Origin: Oegoconia quadripuncta
Lineage: Eukaryota; Arthropoda; Insecta; Lepidoptera; Autostichidae
DNA: 64,000 nt
Reading direction: 5' to 3'
Assembly (NCBI GenBank): GCA_949316235.1
Contig: OX438750.1
Location: 1,440,501-1,504,500 of the forward strand
Shown here: positions 1-12,600 of the stretch, in pieces
How the letters are laid out: each line of letters begins with the position of its first letter
Position numbering within the stretch: position 1 is the stretch's first letter
The notes under the pieces: model-generated
Databases searched by the model: none
What the model was told of the DNA's origin: nothing
The model's input: the letters and a program-made list of their open reading frames with translations, nothing else
Made by a program: the position numbers and the translations under genes

Positions 1-1113
1 CGCCCTCGTCATCGTCTTCGTCTCCGCCTTCCACTTCGCTGCCAGAATCGTTACGATAAGTAATGACGCGCCGTTCTGGCAACGTAGGACGACGACGACG
101 ACGAGGAGTTATTGGCGACGAGACACCCCCCGCACCGGAGCCCGACGCGCCAGGGGATCCGAGATCTGGCGTCGTGGCTGGCCTCCATACCTAAAAAAAC
201 AACCACCTCCAAAAGCACAAGCCACAATACAAATGCCAGCAATAGGCATACATAGAAACACAAAGTCAAAGCCTCCTCCAACCCATTACAACCTCTACCC
301 TCCTACAACCTCGTCACATAGTGCAATAAAATATTAACATCTTAATTTGTTATTAAAAAGTAATTTACAGACCCGCGCGGAGTTATCCACGCTGATCTCG
401 TTCCCGTCTAAATTTTCCTTTCTTAGTGCTCGCCTACATCATTACAGGCAACGTGCAAAATATCATGCGACATAGGCAGAGTAAACAAAAAAAAACCCAT
501 GCGGTGGTAAATCGGCAATATAAATAAAATATTCGTTCATCATACAAGCAGGAACAAAATCCATTCAAAACTTTCCAAGATTAGCTCATACATACAGACA
601 GATGGAGAAAAGGGACTTTATACTATGGTTCGTTTTTTCTTACATGTCCTAAAACGTAAACAATCTTTATAGGACTTATCATTGAATTTTGTAGAAAAAA
701 AAAGCAAATATTAGTGTAAACCTATAAATTCTAGTATAAAATTACTAACAACCACTGAAATATTTTTGTAGTAATTGTTGTTTTTATTATATTACTGGAA
801 ATTAATAAAAAGACATAGAAAGATTGTTTACATTTTAAGACAAGAAAGAAAAAACGTACCATATGTATAATGATAGTATACAAAAGCCTTGTAATTATGT
901 TTCTATGTGACACTGAAACCCACAACACAGAAGCATTGCATTATTTGTATTGCTATTTTGGTAGGTATAATCAGATATATAGTCACACTTCATACTTACT
1001 TGCATGCGGTTTGGAGCCACCTGCTCCACCACTATAGGGTCTCCCGACATGCGCAGCGACCCACCCGGAGTCCTCGCCACTGGGTAGGCGAGCGAAAGTG
1101 GATTAGAATCCAT
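1..1113 (-). CDS. 5' end of an unrecognised spliced gene (partial, continues off the left edge)
   Basis: Two coding exons are visible on the minus strand. The first runs from ATG at 1113 down to 1000 (38 codons, ending NRMQ) and is followed by a perfect GTAAGT donor. The second starts at 190 after a TTTTTTAG acceptor, in phase 0, and stays open to the edge (63 codons). The joined protein starts MDSNPLSLAYPVARTPGG. Exon 2 carries a Pro/Gly/Ser-rich stretch, a run of five Arg, then an acidic tail (SEVEGGDEDDDEG), so this looks like a disordered N-terminal region. I do not recognise the family. Exon 1 appears to begin at 1121 after a poly-T/AG acceptor, and a donor (GTAAGT, 1566-1571) suggests an upstream non-coding exon from 1572. 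The exon phases, splice sites and compositional bias support a real gene; the function is unknown. Confidence 0.6.
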
Positions 1114-1571
1114 TTAGCAAACTAAAAAAAAAAAATATCTGAAATAAATGGCTGTAACAGAGGTACAGACCGACACCATAGTAATTCCACAAGTTTCCCA
1201 AAGGAAAACCCATTTTATTATGGAGCACTAAAAATGAACATGCTGTATGTGCATTTCCGACCAGATATGGCGGCGTCTGTGAGGTCGCGTGTGATTTACG
1301 AGCTAAAATAACTTTCTATGAACTATTATTGAAGAAACTAATTACTGTAATTCATTCTTGATAAAATTTCCAATAAAACAAGTCGGCAATCATACTTAGT
1401 GTTCATTGAAAATACCAAGTAAATCACATTTCAATAATATCAACAGATTTCCAACCAACCGACGCCGGTTTTATTTTTTCATTTTTAGGAATCTACACTG
1501 ACTTTATACATTTATATATGCGTATATAGATTCTAAAATCGATATAATTTAAGAATATACCAGGTACTTAC

Positions 1572-1680
1572 GTTTATTTCACGAAAATAACACTTAAACT
1601 TTTAAAAACAACGCGCGACCATTACACACAACGGTTCACAAAAAAGAAAAAAACAGTCGACTTTGTAACGAACTTTTTTG
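1572..1680 (-). other. Likely non-coding first exon (5' UTR) of the left-edge gene
   Basis: On the minus strand a consensus donor (GTAAGT at 1571-1566) follows this stretch. A matching acceptor lies just before the coding exon, at 1122-1123. No open frame is present. The upstream limit is a guess. Confidence 0.35.
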
Positions 1681-1689
1681 ATTCGAAAG

Positions 1690-2680
1690 AACGGCGTCTA
1701 GTAGAGTATCGCATACCATTGGATCGTTCATTTCATTCTCTTTCCATTCCTTTAGTAAAATCGAATACCAACCTTATTTTATATAGCAAAAAACCTTAAA
1801 TCCGAACGGAGATTTGCTGGCGCCTTGGGGTGCCGCGGGGTTTGACGGAGATTTGAAATGGCAACAGGGGGTGCCAGCGGGTTTTGAAAGGTTAAAGAAG
1901 AGAAATAGAAGATGAACATCACTTGTGATTTTGACACACTAGCACATAGCTTTATCAATCTATTTTGAAATGTAAATTTTTAATTGATTATTCCAATTTG
2001 TTTTCCGCAGTATTCCTTTACCTCGAATACACGGCAACTGACCTACCTACCTAGTCGAGAGGAACAAATGAATTCTATCTAAAAATAATGTTTTTTTTTC
2101 TATATACTTTTTACAACAGACAATGTAAAAAAACTACACTACAGAATAATATACAGTTCCTTATTTATCACACGTCAATACCATTATAAATTGAACCTAA
2201 AAGAAACAGTAATTTACGGAAATATCGAACTCGGCAAGGTCAAACAAATTTGGTTAGAAACGCTTGGAGCGAAACACTTACATTGTTCTCACAGAAAATC
2301 AACTATTCATAGCTAAACACGTATTGAATCAAAATCCCAACACTTGCAGTTATTGAAACTTGTTTCTTTACTATGAATTAATAAATTCAGGATATAAATT
2401 GAGGTAGTATTTGCTTCCATAAAAATTTCAATTTTTTTGACAGTCGACACAACAAACGACAGCAAACTGACCACAGAATACTAATACCTAAACTCACTGA
2501 CTGACAGTGTGGTTTAAAATGCGTACAGGTGTACCAGAATCTCAAGGCATAAAAAATATAAAACAAAGAATCTCATGTGATAATAGGCTTTTTGGCGTGA
2601 TCTCGGCGAGTGAAGTTGCATTTTTGTTTATAATTCTTATAATTTATGCATTCTGACTTTTGAAGCTTAAAATAATGGCA
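1690..2680. other. Intergenic, no recognised feature
   Basis: AT-rich sequence with no convincing coding frame. The only structure is a short imperfect direct repeat around 1805-1885, where a GGAGATTTG motif recurs beside GC-rich runs. Confidence 0.4.
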
Positions 2681-2685
2681 GAATA

Positions 2686-3125
2686 TTGTACAGCAAAAGT
2701 TAGTGATGGTGTACAAGGGAAGGGAAGTGTAAATTAAAGTGCGTAATGAAGCTTTCGGGTTCCCACAAGAAGCCGCCAAAAGCTTTTGTAAAGCATTCTG
2801 CCACTTTACTGAAGAATGACTTGACCGTGACTAGACTCTGTATACGCCAACTATACGACGAATTACTTGTTTTTATTATTATTATTAGTATGAAGTCAAT
2901 TATATATCTATCTATTCTATCATCTGATATTGGAATTTCTGTTATTGATTTATAATGTGAGATTAAAAAAATATCTATAAAAAGACAATAATCTGGCAAC
3001 CCTAAGAGGCTGTCAATTGTCAAGTTTGTCTTCTGTTTTTTGCTCGCAAATGAATGGTAACTCACTTGACACTGGCAAAATTCATAAGAGTTGCCACTAA
3101 TCAAACTGGAACTGGAACTGGAATG
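2686..3125 (+). repeat. Dispersed repeat; right part is the 3' end of a LINE with an AACTGG tail
   Basis: The right end (about 3050-3122) reappears in reverse complement at 62504-62575, there as the 3' UTR of a LINE fragment. Both copies end in two or three AACTGG hexamers, so this is a retrotransposon 3' end. The left part (2686-2760) is shared with 54964-55045, just upstream of another gene. I see no supported ORF. Confidence 0.55.
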
Positions 3126-3478
3126 GTAAAGTTTTGGAAGAACAAATTTCTCTATTATGCAAAATACGTATCCTCACCCTGGGACCCCGAGCGAAAGTAG
3201 TGCATTAGTGTCAACAGTAATTTGTTACTGGATGCACTTATGACACCGTATGTCAGTAAGGTACTTGAGCCCTCGATTTACTTTATGTGGGTTGGGTAGT
3301 AGCAGCGAATATGATACCGGCTCCCTCTCAAAATATCGCGAATACCTTATTACATTGTAAGCCATTTATTTGCATAGTTTTGATAATCACGATGCTCCAA
3401 TTTTTGTATAACGAAATAAGCTAAGCGCATCACTTTCTTCTTAAATCAGATAATACTCTTGTATTTGTTATTTTTGTA

Positions 3479-3575
3479 GCGTTAAGTTAAAATATACAAG
3501 TGCAGTACTGAGTAGAACTTGTATATTTTTGTACGTTAAGTTAAAATATACAAGTGAGTAGAACTTGTTTATTTT
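3479..3575. repeat. Two-unit local tandem repeat
   Basis: A GTTAAGTTAAAATATACAAG unit followed by GTAGAACTTGT occurs twice, about 53 bp apart. The second unit lacks about 10 bp. The surrounding 3126-4105 is AT-rich with no gene seen. Confidence 0.5.
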
Positions 3576-4105
3576 AAGTTAGTAAATATAGAATTGGTCG
3601 ATACACTACATTGCATTGGAGTCTTATCAAACGCCGAAAGAGCCTACCGCTCGCTTGCGCCGTACACTTTGTATACTTCTGAGATCTATGCGTTATCAGT
3701 CGGGTGGTAACTTGCGTATAAATGTAAATTTCGAAAAACACCGAGAAATTTTACGAGAAGTGATAAGACACCGATCTATTAGTTAATTTTTAATTATATT
3801 TATACAAATTATAACTGCTTGCACTACAGTTTCATACAATATAGATATTGTATAAATGCACAACTTACATAACATAGAATATTCTCAAATGATTTTGCAG
3901 TAGGTATAACATAATGGATTATTTATATGAGTAGGTTGTGAAAAAATAGGTCATAGTTAGGGAATTCGTCGGAGAGCCAGCCAGGTAACTTCTTATTTAT
4001 TGCCATTGTATGGTCTAGTCGAGGTTGAGGTATCTAGACCTAAGTGTTGAATAAATTGGGTAGCTATGAGAAAAATCACGTTAGTAGCGTAAAATCGGTA
4101 GGTAA

Positions 4106-5365
4106 CAATTCATTTATTGTAATGTTTAATTATTTATTCACCCTTGGCCACCGGTAGAGGTATGTAGTCATTTTGAAATAAATAAACAATTTTATTACAT
4201 CAATTATCTAGTCCCAAACTAAGAAGACGTTTACCATGAATCAAACAAATCTCTCTTTTGCCAACGCTTCGACCACACCATGGCTCAAATGACGGCTGTC
4301 TTATTGATTATGCGCCACTTTTTTCTTGTGAGCTCTTTGAGCATACCTTTGTAACAATACTAGCGCATTTTAAACCATACTGCGACAAATCACAAACGAA
4401 ACGAAATGTCAAAGTCTGCGTTTTGTTTTATTTTTTTTTATCCTAAAACTTTATTTCGTACGTATAATTTTTATACTAATTCATACAACGTTTTGTCTTT
4501 GAAATTATACACAATTTATCATAATATCACATGTTTTTTCAAATAAAATAATGTCCCTTTTTTATCGGGCATTATAATTTTGGAAATAAATCACACGCTG
4601 TCATTACATTACATTACTCATTTTGTATATTTATTTATACCTAAACAAAGTAGGTATGATTCCAAAAAATATTTCAAGTCACCGGCCTTAATTTATTAGA
4701 CAGGCAATTAGAAAAGCTTTACAACATGGTAGCGTTACATTGAATGTTTATGTTCTCACATTTTAGTAGTGTTTTAGATAACCGGGTCAGGATGATGTCA
4801 TGCAAGAAGCTTAATTTTAAATGTGACATCTTACGCTATTTCTACCTTGGATTGAACTCAGTGGAACACAAACCGTGCTACTGAAAAAACGTTCCTTTCG
4901 GTTTGCGGAAAAAAGCTAAATATGTCGTATTATCAACAGAGAAGTGCCGGTAAGTTCATGTGATCTTTGTCATAGATTTTGGAATAATCACTTTTTTTTT
5001 CGTCTGTGATTAATTTTATAATTTTACAAGGTGAGTGTTTTTTTTCATTTTGTAACACTTTAGTTACAAGGAGGTTGAAATTTGTTTTTGATAAAAACTT
5101 TTTTTATTATGTTAAACAGCTGTTAACAATTACATGTTGGTACACGCGGCAAACCTTCCAGTTTATAAGGGTCTTGCGGCGTTCATATTTCTCATAACGT
5201 CGCGCGGTCAGCTTACAATGGTAGTGTTAGGGTCAACGTGCTGTCTACTGTACAACACCTACTACCTTATGTACGAACTTTTATTCGCACAGTCAGTAAA
5301 TTAAAAGACAAAATATTGTAAGTTATATTATTTTATTTCCAGATGATGTCATAAAAATTATGTCA
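4106..5365 (+). repeat. Tandem duplication, copy 1 (promoter and exon 1 of the omega GST)
   Basis: This 1,260-bp block recurs at 5397-6656 with a fixed 1,291-bp offset. No mismatch was seen on the lines compared by eye. The copies are separated by a 31-bp insert (5366-5396). The block includes putative 5' UTR, a start codon and a splice donor of the glutathione transferase gene. It may be a very recent duplication or an assembly artefact from two haplotypes. Confidence 0.9.
4922..4949 (+). CDS. Duplicated first coding exon of the omega GST (upstream copy)
   Basis: The ATG encodes MSYYQQRSA plus one base and ends at a perfect GGTAAGT donor, phase 1. It is identical to the exon at 6213-6240. 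If used, transcription would start in copy 1 and splice over copy 2 to 19112, giving the same protein. Whether both promoters are used cannot be seen from sequence. Confidence 0.6.
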
Positions 5366-5396
5366 ATATCAAATTAAACATTACAAGAATTGTTAC

Positions 5397-6656
5397 CAAT
5401 TCATTTATTGTAATGTTTAATTATTTATTCACCCTTGGCCACCGGTAGAGGTATGTAGTCATTTTGAAATAAATAAACAATTTTATTACATCAATTATCT
5501 AGTCCCAAACTAAGAAGACGTTTACCATGAATCAAACAAATCTCTCTTTTGCCAACGCTTCGACCACACCATGGCTCAAATGACGGCTGTCTTATTGATT
5601 ATGCGCCACTTTTTTCTTGTGAGCTCTTTGAGCATACCTTTGTAACAATACTAGCGCATTTTAAACCATACTGCGACAAATCACAAACGAAACGAAATGT
5701 CAAAGTCTGCGTTTTGTTTTATTTTTTTTTATCCTAAAACTTTATTTCGTACGTATAATTTTTATACTAATTCATACAACGTTTTGTCTTTGAAATTATA
5801 CACAATTTATCATAATATCACATGTTTTTTCAAATAAAATAATGTCCCTTTTTTATCGGGCATTATAATTTTGGAAATAAATCACACGCTGTCATTACAT
5901 TACATTACTCATTTTGTATATTTATTTATACCTAAACAAAGTAGGTATGATTCCAAAAAATATTTCAAGTCACCGGCCTTAATTTATTAGACAGGCAATT
6001 AGAAAAGCTTTACAACATGGTAGCGTTACATTGAATGTTTATGTTCTCACATTTTAGTAGTGTTTTAGATAACCGGGTCAGGATGATGTCATGCAAGAAG
6101 CTTAATTTTAAATGTGACATCTTACGCTATTTCTACCTTGGATTGAACTCAGTGGAACACAAACCGTGCTACTGAAAAAACGTTCCTTTCGGTTTGCGGA
6201 AAAAAGCTAAATATGTCGTATTATCAACAGAGAAGTGCCGGTAAGTTCATGTGATCTTTGTCATAGATTTTGGAATAATCACTTTTTTTTTCGTCTGTGA
6301 TTAATTTTATAATTTTACAAGGTGAGTGTTTTTTTTCATTTTGTAACACTTTAGTTACAAGGAGGTTGAAATTTGTTTTTGATAAAAACTTTTTTTATTA
6401 TGTTAAACAGCTGTTAACAATTACATGTTGGTACACGCGGCAAACCTTCCAGTTTATAAGGGTCTTGCGGCGTTCATATTTCTCATAACGTCGCGCGGTC
6501 AGCTTACAATGGTAGTGTTAGGGTCAACGTGCTGTCTACTGTACAACACCTACTACCTTATGTACGAACTTTTATTCGCACAGTCAGTAAATTAAAAGAC
6601 AAAATATTGTAAGTTATATTATTTTATTTCCAGATGATGTCATAAAAATTATGTCA
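5397..6656 (+). repeat. Tandem duplication, copy 2
   Basis: Second copy of the block at 4106-5365. It lies directly upstream of the rest of intron 1, so its exon 1 (6213-6240) is nearest to the gene body. Confidence 0.9.
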
Positions 6657-9600
6657 TTTTAACGTTTAGTTAACGCCTTACTGAACTGAGATTAAATAAC
6701 AAACAAGTTTAAGTAAGTAGGTATACCACGTTAAATCGTCAATCATCACTAATAAAGTATGGAAAGTGATAAACCGAAGTGATAAAAATATCGATTTTAC
6801 TACAGTAGCTTCATTTCTGTTATCAAGTTCACAGTAGAGTGTACTATACTTAGGTACCTATAATTTTCTTTTACTAATTTATAGTGAATTTACACTGCAG
6901 ATCTTATCAGAATGCAGTCATTCTTATCTTGCAAATAATTTCTAATCAATCCGTCCTGCTCATTCATGAAATGACAGACAGTGACGGCAACACAACTTTC
7001 ATGATCGCATGATTGATTAAACAAAACCTCGCTTATGACCTTTTTCACTTTAAGTTTTGGTGCGTTTTTCTTGTAGTGACTTGCAAGTAATCGAATACTC
7101 TCTTTGTATGGAGCTAAAAAATTGCGTAGCCTACAAAACAGGTAAGGTATGGTAACAGTGGCGGTAATTTCGTTAGCTTTTTACGGCATGCACATCTGTT
7201 TTCAATCCTTGACCCAAAATTCAAATGTACAACACAAGTGGTACATCAACTTCACTTTCATTTAGCATTTGTTAGCTATGTTACGCAAACGCGGTCAAAT
7301 TAAATAAATAGTCTTCTATTTTGGTGTGCATACATTAGTATGTAATAGGTACTATACAGGGTGATTGGGATGGATCAGTTATAGCGAAGTATGCAACTCT
7401 GTTGTAAAATTGATGTAAAGGGGCAATTAGAATTTTCTTTTTTATTGTGTTCCTTAGCAAAAATTAGAATTTGTATTGGCCTAACTTTGACTTATAGATT
7501 TTGTGTAATAGTTTTTATAATGACGTCGTTGATTCTCTATTACTGAAAAATAAAATGTATAACATTTATTTGTAATGGACTCGGATGCCGGCAAAAGCGA
7601 AAGAATTTCGATATTTTTTTTTCGTTACGGCTAAAAATCCAAAATTAAAAAATACAATGTCGAGTTTATTGGTTTTTAAAATTTATTGGCATATATATAC
7701 AAAACTGAGATAATGTAAAATAAAATACTGAATTAGATTAATAAAAACACCTAAAACATAATATCCACTTCGACATACATATTTAAATACCTAAATTGTT
7801 ATTATATAATATTTTATAGTACTGTATATTAATTAAGGCATTCGTTGAAGACATAAAGAAAAATAACGTTATATCAGCCCCCGTATTAAGACAATGTTTG
7901 TAGCGCGGGATGTTCGTGTGAGAGTGGAATAAGTTGTATATTTCGTCCAAGCGAATGAGCGCGACGAATATTATCTCGCGCGCCATAAACGTTTATTTCG
8001 CTTGTCATGCTACTAGTGCTGGTAAAATATTCACTATCCAAGATTTTTGAATCGCTAGTCTTATAGGAAACTGTGATCACAACGTAGACCAGTAATGGGT
8101 ATGTTCGTTATTAGGAGATTTCGTTATAAGGCGATCGCCAACAAACAGCGTGGCAATTTTAGCCCTTTGAAAAGTGATACAAATACAAATACAAATACAA
8201 ATACAAATATCATTTATTGTCCAATACAGGTAGGGTGTACAAGATGGTTTAAATAAACAATGTATCACTGTATTTTACCATATGGTTTACAATATTTAAA
8301 ATTTATATTCTAAAAATTCGTCATTATTATAAAAGCAGTTACTAATTAGAATGTCATGTAGTATTGTTTTAAATGATTTCATATTTAGCTCTTTAAGATT
8401 GTCAGGTAAGTGATTGTACAACTTTGTTCCATTTACATAAAGTGTTTTTCGATAAAATTCTAATTTAGGTTTGTTAATCGGTATTATGTCAAGCTTATTC
8501 CTACGTCCTCTCGGTTTTTTGTTTACTTTACAGTCAAAATAATGTAGATTGCCTTTAACAAACAGGCATACCTCGAAAATGTACATAGATGGCAGACACA
8601 ATATTTTAAGTTGCTTAAACAATGGCCTACAAGTGTCCGTCTGACTTGCACCCACAATAGCTCGAACACATTTCTTTTGCAGTCTAAACAATGGCAGCAA
8701 GTGTATTGCAGCTGCATTTCCCCAATGTATAATCCCGTAGCGTAACACTGAAGCCACACACCCATGGTATGCAGTAAGTGCAGCCTTTCGGGAGGCAAGT
8801 TGAGATACTTTACGTAATGCGAAAACAAAACTACTCAATCTACTACATACATAATCTATATGTGGTTTCCAATTCATGTTCGAGTCTAAAATCACACCAA
8901 GAAATCTAATCTCTCTGACGTTCTTTATAGTATGTCCATTATATGCTACTGTAATTGGGATTTCTTTAGATTGCCATAGTCGAAACTGCATGGATTTGGT
9001 TTTTTCTAAATTAATAATAAGATTATTTGATTTTAGCCATTCTATTAGTTTTTTAAGAGTTAGGTTAATTTTTGTTTCGTAATCATCATCAAATGTAAAT
9101 TTTATTAGGGTTGTAGAATCGTCTGCAAATAATATCATTTTATCGTCAACAGATTTGGGCATGTCATTTATATAAATTAAAAATAAGAGCGGTCCGAGAA
9201 TACGGCCTTGTGGTACGCCGTATTCTATATATTCTAAATTAGATTTTACTTTAGTGACTGTTTTTTTATTGTTCACCCAAATCACTTCAGTGAACTGCTT
9301 TCGATCCGTTAAGTAGGATTTTAGTATTTTAAATGCTGGACCTCGAATGCCATATGCATATAATTTTGCTAATAATATTTTATGATCCACAAAATCGAAC
9401 GCTTTGGACATGTCCATAAATATAGCAGTTATAGGAATATGATCATTTATGCACTGTGTTATATGATACATTAGTTCACTGATAGCACTATTTGTTGATC
9501 TTCCCCGTCTATACGCAAATTGATCTTTCGACAATATTTGATATTTTTCAAGAAAAAATTGTAAATTGTTGAAAAGAACTCTTTCCCATATTTTTGATAT

Positions 9601-12600
9601 AACAGATAATAGAGCAATTGGGCGGTAGTTTTCGCAAGCAGTGGTATTGCCTTTTTTAAAAAGCGGTTTTACTACCGTTATTTTCAATGGATCAGGGAAT
9701 ACCCCTTGATCCAGACTTAGATTTATGATATAGCTCAATATACCGGACAGTTCTTCAGAACAATATTTTATTACTTTTGTTGCGACGCCATCGTATCCTA
9801 CACTGTGTTTGTTTTTTAGACCTGCTATTAATTTATTTATATATTTCGGTGTCGTTTTATTTAGGTATATTGTATTTACGATTGTATCTATGTTGTGTTT
9901 CCTTGTTGAAGTTGTATCTGTATATTTATTATCGTAGTTATTTTTAACCATATTTATAAAGGTATCATTGAACGCATTTGCAATTTTTTTAGGAGAAGTT
10001 AATATTTTATTACGATAATGTATATTGGTAATAGTATTCGGTGGTACTGTAAATTTATTATTATTTATTATACGCCATGTGGCTTTTGATTTATTTATGG
10101 CAGTCTCAATGTAATTTTTGCTCTGTATGCGACGTGATCTTTTTATAGCTTTCTTTAGAATCTTTGCATATTGTTCATATTTAATTTTTTTACTAACATA
10201 ATTTATCTTCTCTTTAGCTAATTTATATTCCCAATACAGTTTTCTTTTTACTTTACTAGACCTCTTTATACTGTTAGTTAGCCATTTTGCCTTCCTAACG
10301 GAATTAACTCTTATTGTAATTATAGGGAAGCAAAGATCATAAAATTGTTTAAATATCTCATAAAATTTGTTATAAGCTACATTGGCGTCTATGCTTTCAT
10401 ATACCTCGCAAAAGGTTAAGCTTGCCAGACAAGATTTGAATTTAGTGAGATTTTCGACCGAATAATCACGTACCTCGACATACCAGTGAGTTATATCATG
10501 CTGCTTTTTAATTGGATATCTTAGCAATTGCGCTGAGTGATCGGAAAGATTCAGATGTAAGATTTTTCCGGTACAACCACGTGAATTGTGTGCAATATTG
10601 TCAATGCACGTACCACTTTCAACTCTTGTTATTTCGTTGAACTGAAGTTTAAAGTTGTAGTTACATAATAAATTTATAAAATCCAGAGCTTTCCGATCAC
10701 GAGAAATTAAATTAACATTAAAATCGCCACATATAACAATTTTTTTATTATGTATAAAGCTCAGTTTTTCTAATAACAGTTCTAGCTGACCTGTAAAGAT
10801 ATCGAAGTTACTGGGTTTGGGAGTTCTGTATATACATACTACAATGAGTTTATGAGCTACTATTTCAATTGCACAACACTCAAATACCGAGTTTATTGAT
10901 AATTTATTGATATCATGACATTCCTTGAACAAAATTGTATTCCGAGTTAGGATACAAGCTCCACCTCGTTTTTGTTTTCTACAATATGAAGTTGCTAGCC
11001 TAAAGTTCATTATTATAAGATTTTTTTCATGACCTTCCATTATAAAATGTTCTGTTAGGCAGAGAATATGTATAGGCTCATAATTTTTTGCCAATTCCTC
11101 AAGAACAATATCTATTTCCTCGCATTTATTTAACACACCACGAATGTTTTGATGCAAAATATTTAATGTTTTTACTTTCATATAATTATCGAAAAAAAAC
11201 TACATTATTAATGCTTTTGTTAGATACATCGTTAATATTCTCAGGTTTCATGTCAATAGTCATATTTTTAAATTCAATGTCATAAATGAGGCAACTTAGA
11301 TCCTCAAATATTTTGTTTGTTCCAGTTCTATTTATTTTTCCGGTCCATGAGAACATTATATTAGAGTAACTTAGATTTAAATTTGTATCTAAAATATAGG
11401 CATATTGATGCGCTACATTGTCATGATAGAGCATGTTATTAAATATCTCGACACGTATATTGAAAATGTTTGAAAAATTATTAACTTTGTACGTTGGCAG
11501 ACAAATTATGATATTAGTATGCTGAACATTTAACAACTTTTCCCTTATGTAAGTTACAATACTGGAATAATCAGTTGTACAATAAAAGTCATTTTCACCA
11601 ATATATATAACACAATAATCTTTAAGTGTGTAGTTTATAAGTTTTGTTGGAAGTCCTTCGAGTAGTTGATGGATACCTCCACCCGGCTTACGATAATGAC
11701 ATAACTTTGTATCTTCAAATACTCGTTCTATCGCGTGTCGCATATTATAGGTGCTATTGCTAATAAGGCATATGTTTGTCTTCGGCGTCGCAACTTCGTT
11801 GTTTCGGTTCACAAACGAAAGGTTGGTGCCACTCGGGCTGGACAAGTTATTACAATCATTGTTACTATGGGTAGATTTTTGGGATTTGTTAGTCACCGGA
11901 TATGTGTCAGACTTTGCAATAGAGTTTAAGTTAGTGTTCAGGTCAATACTGTCGCCTTCATTTGTTCTGGAAAAGTCCAATGTGGTTCTGGTAAATTCTT
12001 TTCGTAATTTACGTTTCTTAGTCGTTGAAATCTTAGGTGTTGATTTACAAATTTCGTTCAGACTATTTATTTTTATATTTTGATTAGATATTTCCCTTTG
12101 TAGTTTGGAATTTTCTAAAATTAGATTTTCAATTTCATTTTCGGCTGATTCTAATTTCTCCTGTAATTGGGTTACTATATCTTTCAATTCCCTAATTTCT
12201 TGCTCCTGATTGTAATGTAATTTATCAGGGAGGCTTCTATTTAAGGGCAGAGTATCTCCCAATTCTTCTTCTGACAATGAAGTAAAAGAGTTACTAGTTG
12301 ACAAGTTTACAACGAATTTTTTCCGAGCAGTGATGTTATTTTTTGGAGTAGCATTTAATGGTCCTGATATTGTGGGTTTATTCTTTCTTTGTTCTGACCA
12401 ACACGGGTTACATTTCCAATTATCTTTGCTACTCACTTTCATTAGACGGAACATCGGAGAAGAAACTGTAGTACAATGTATATCATATGCCTGTCCGCAA
12501 TTTGAACAAGTCAGATACTGGTTATTTGTTATTTTCTTTTTACATTTTATGCAGCTGAGTGCCATCTCGTATCGAGTAGGGTCAGTCTTCAATCACCAAA

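Noticed and set aside
2700..3104. 134-aa minus-strand open frame
   Set aside because: Its C-terminal-like segment is antisense to a LINE 3' UTR shared with 62504-62575.
4258..4446. 62-aa and 63-aa open frames repeated at 5549 and 6297
   Set aside because: They are identical only because the whole block is duplicated; composition and lack of motifs suggest chance frames.
5342..5381. Acceptor TTTATTTCCAG after GST exon 1 as a true exon 2
   Set aside because: It is in phase but leads to a stop within about ten codons in both copies; it could at most make a truncated product.
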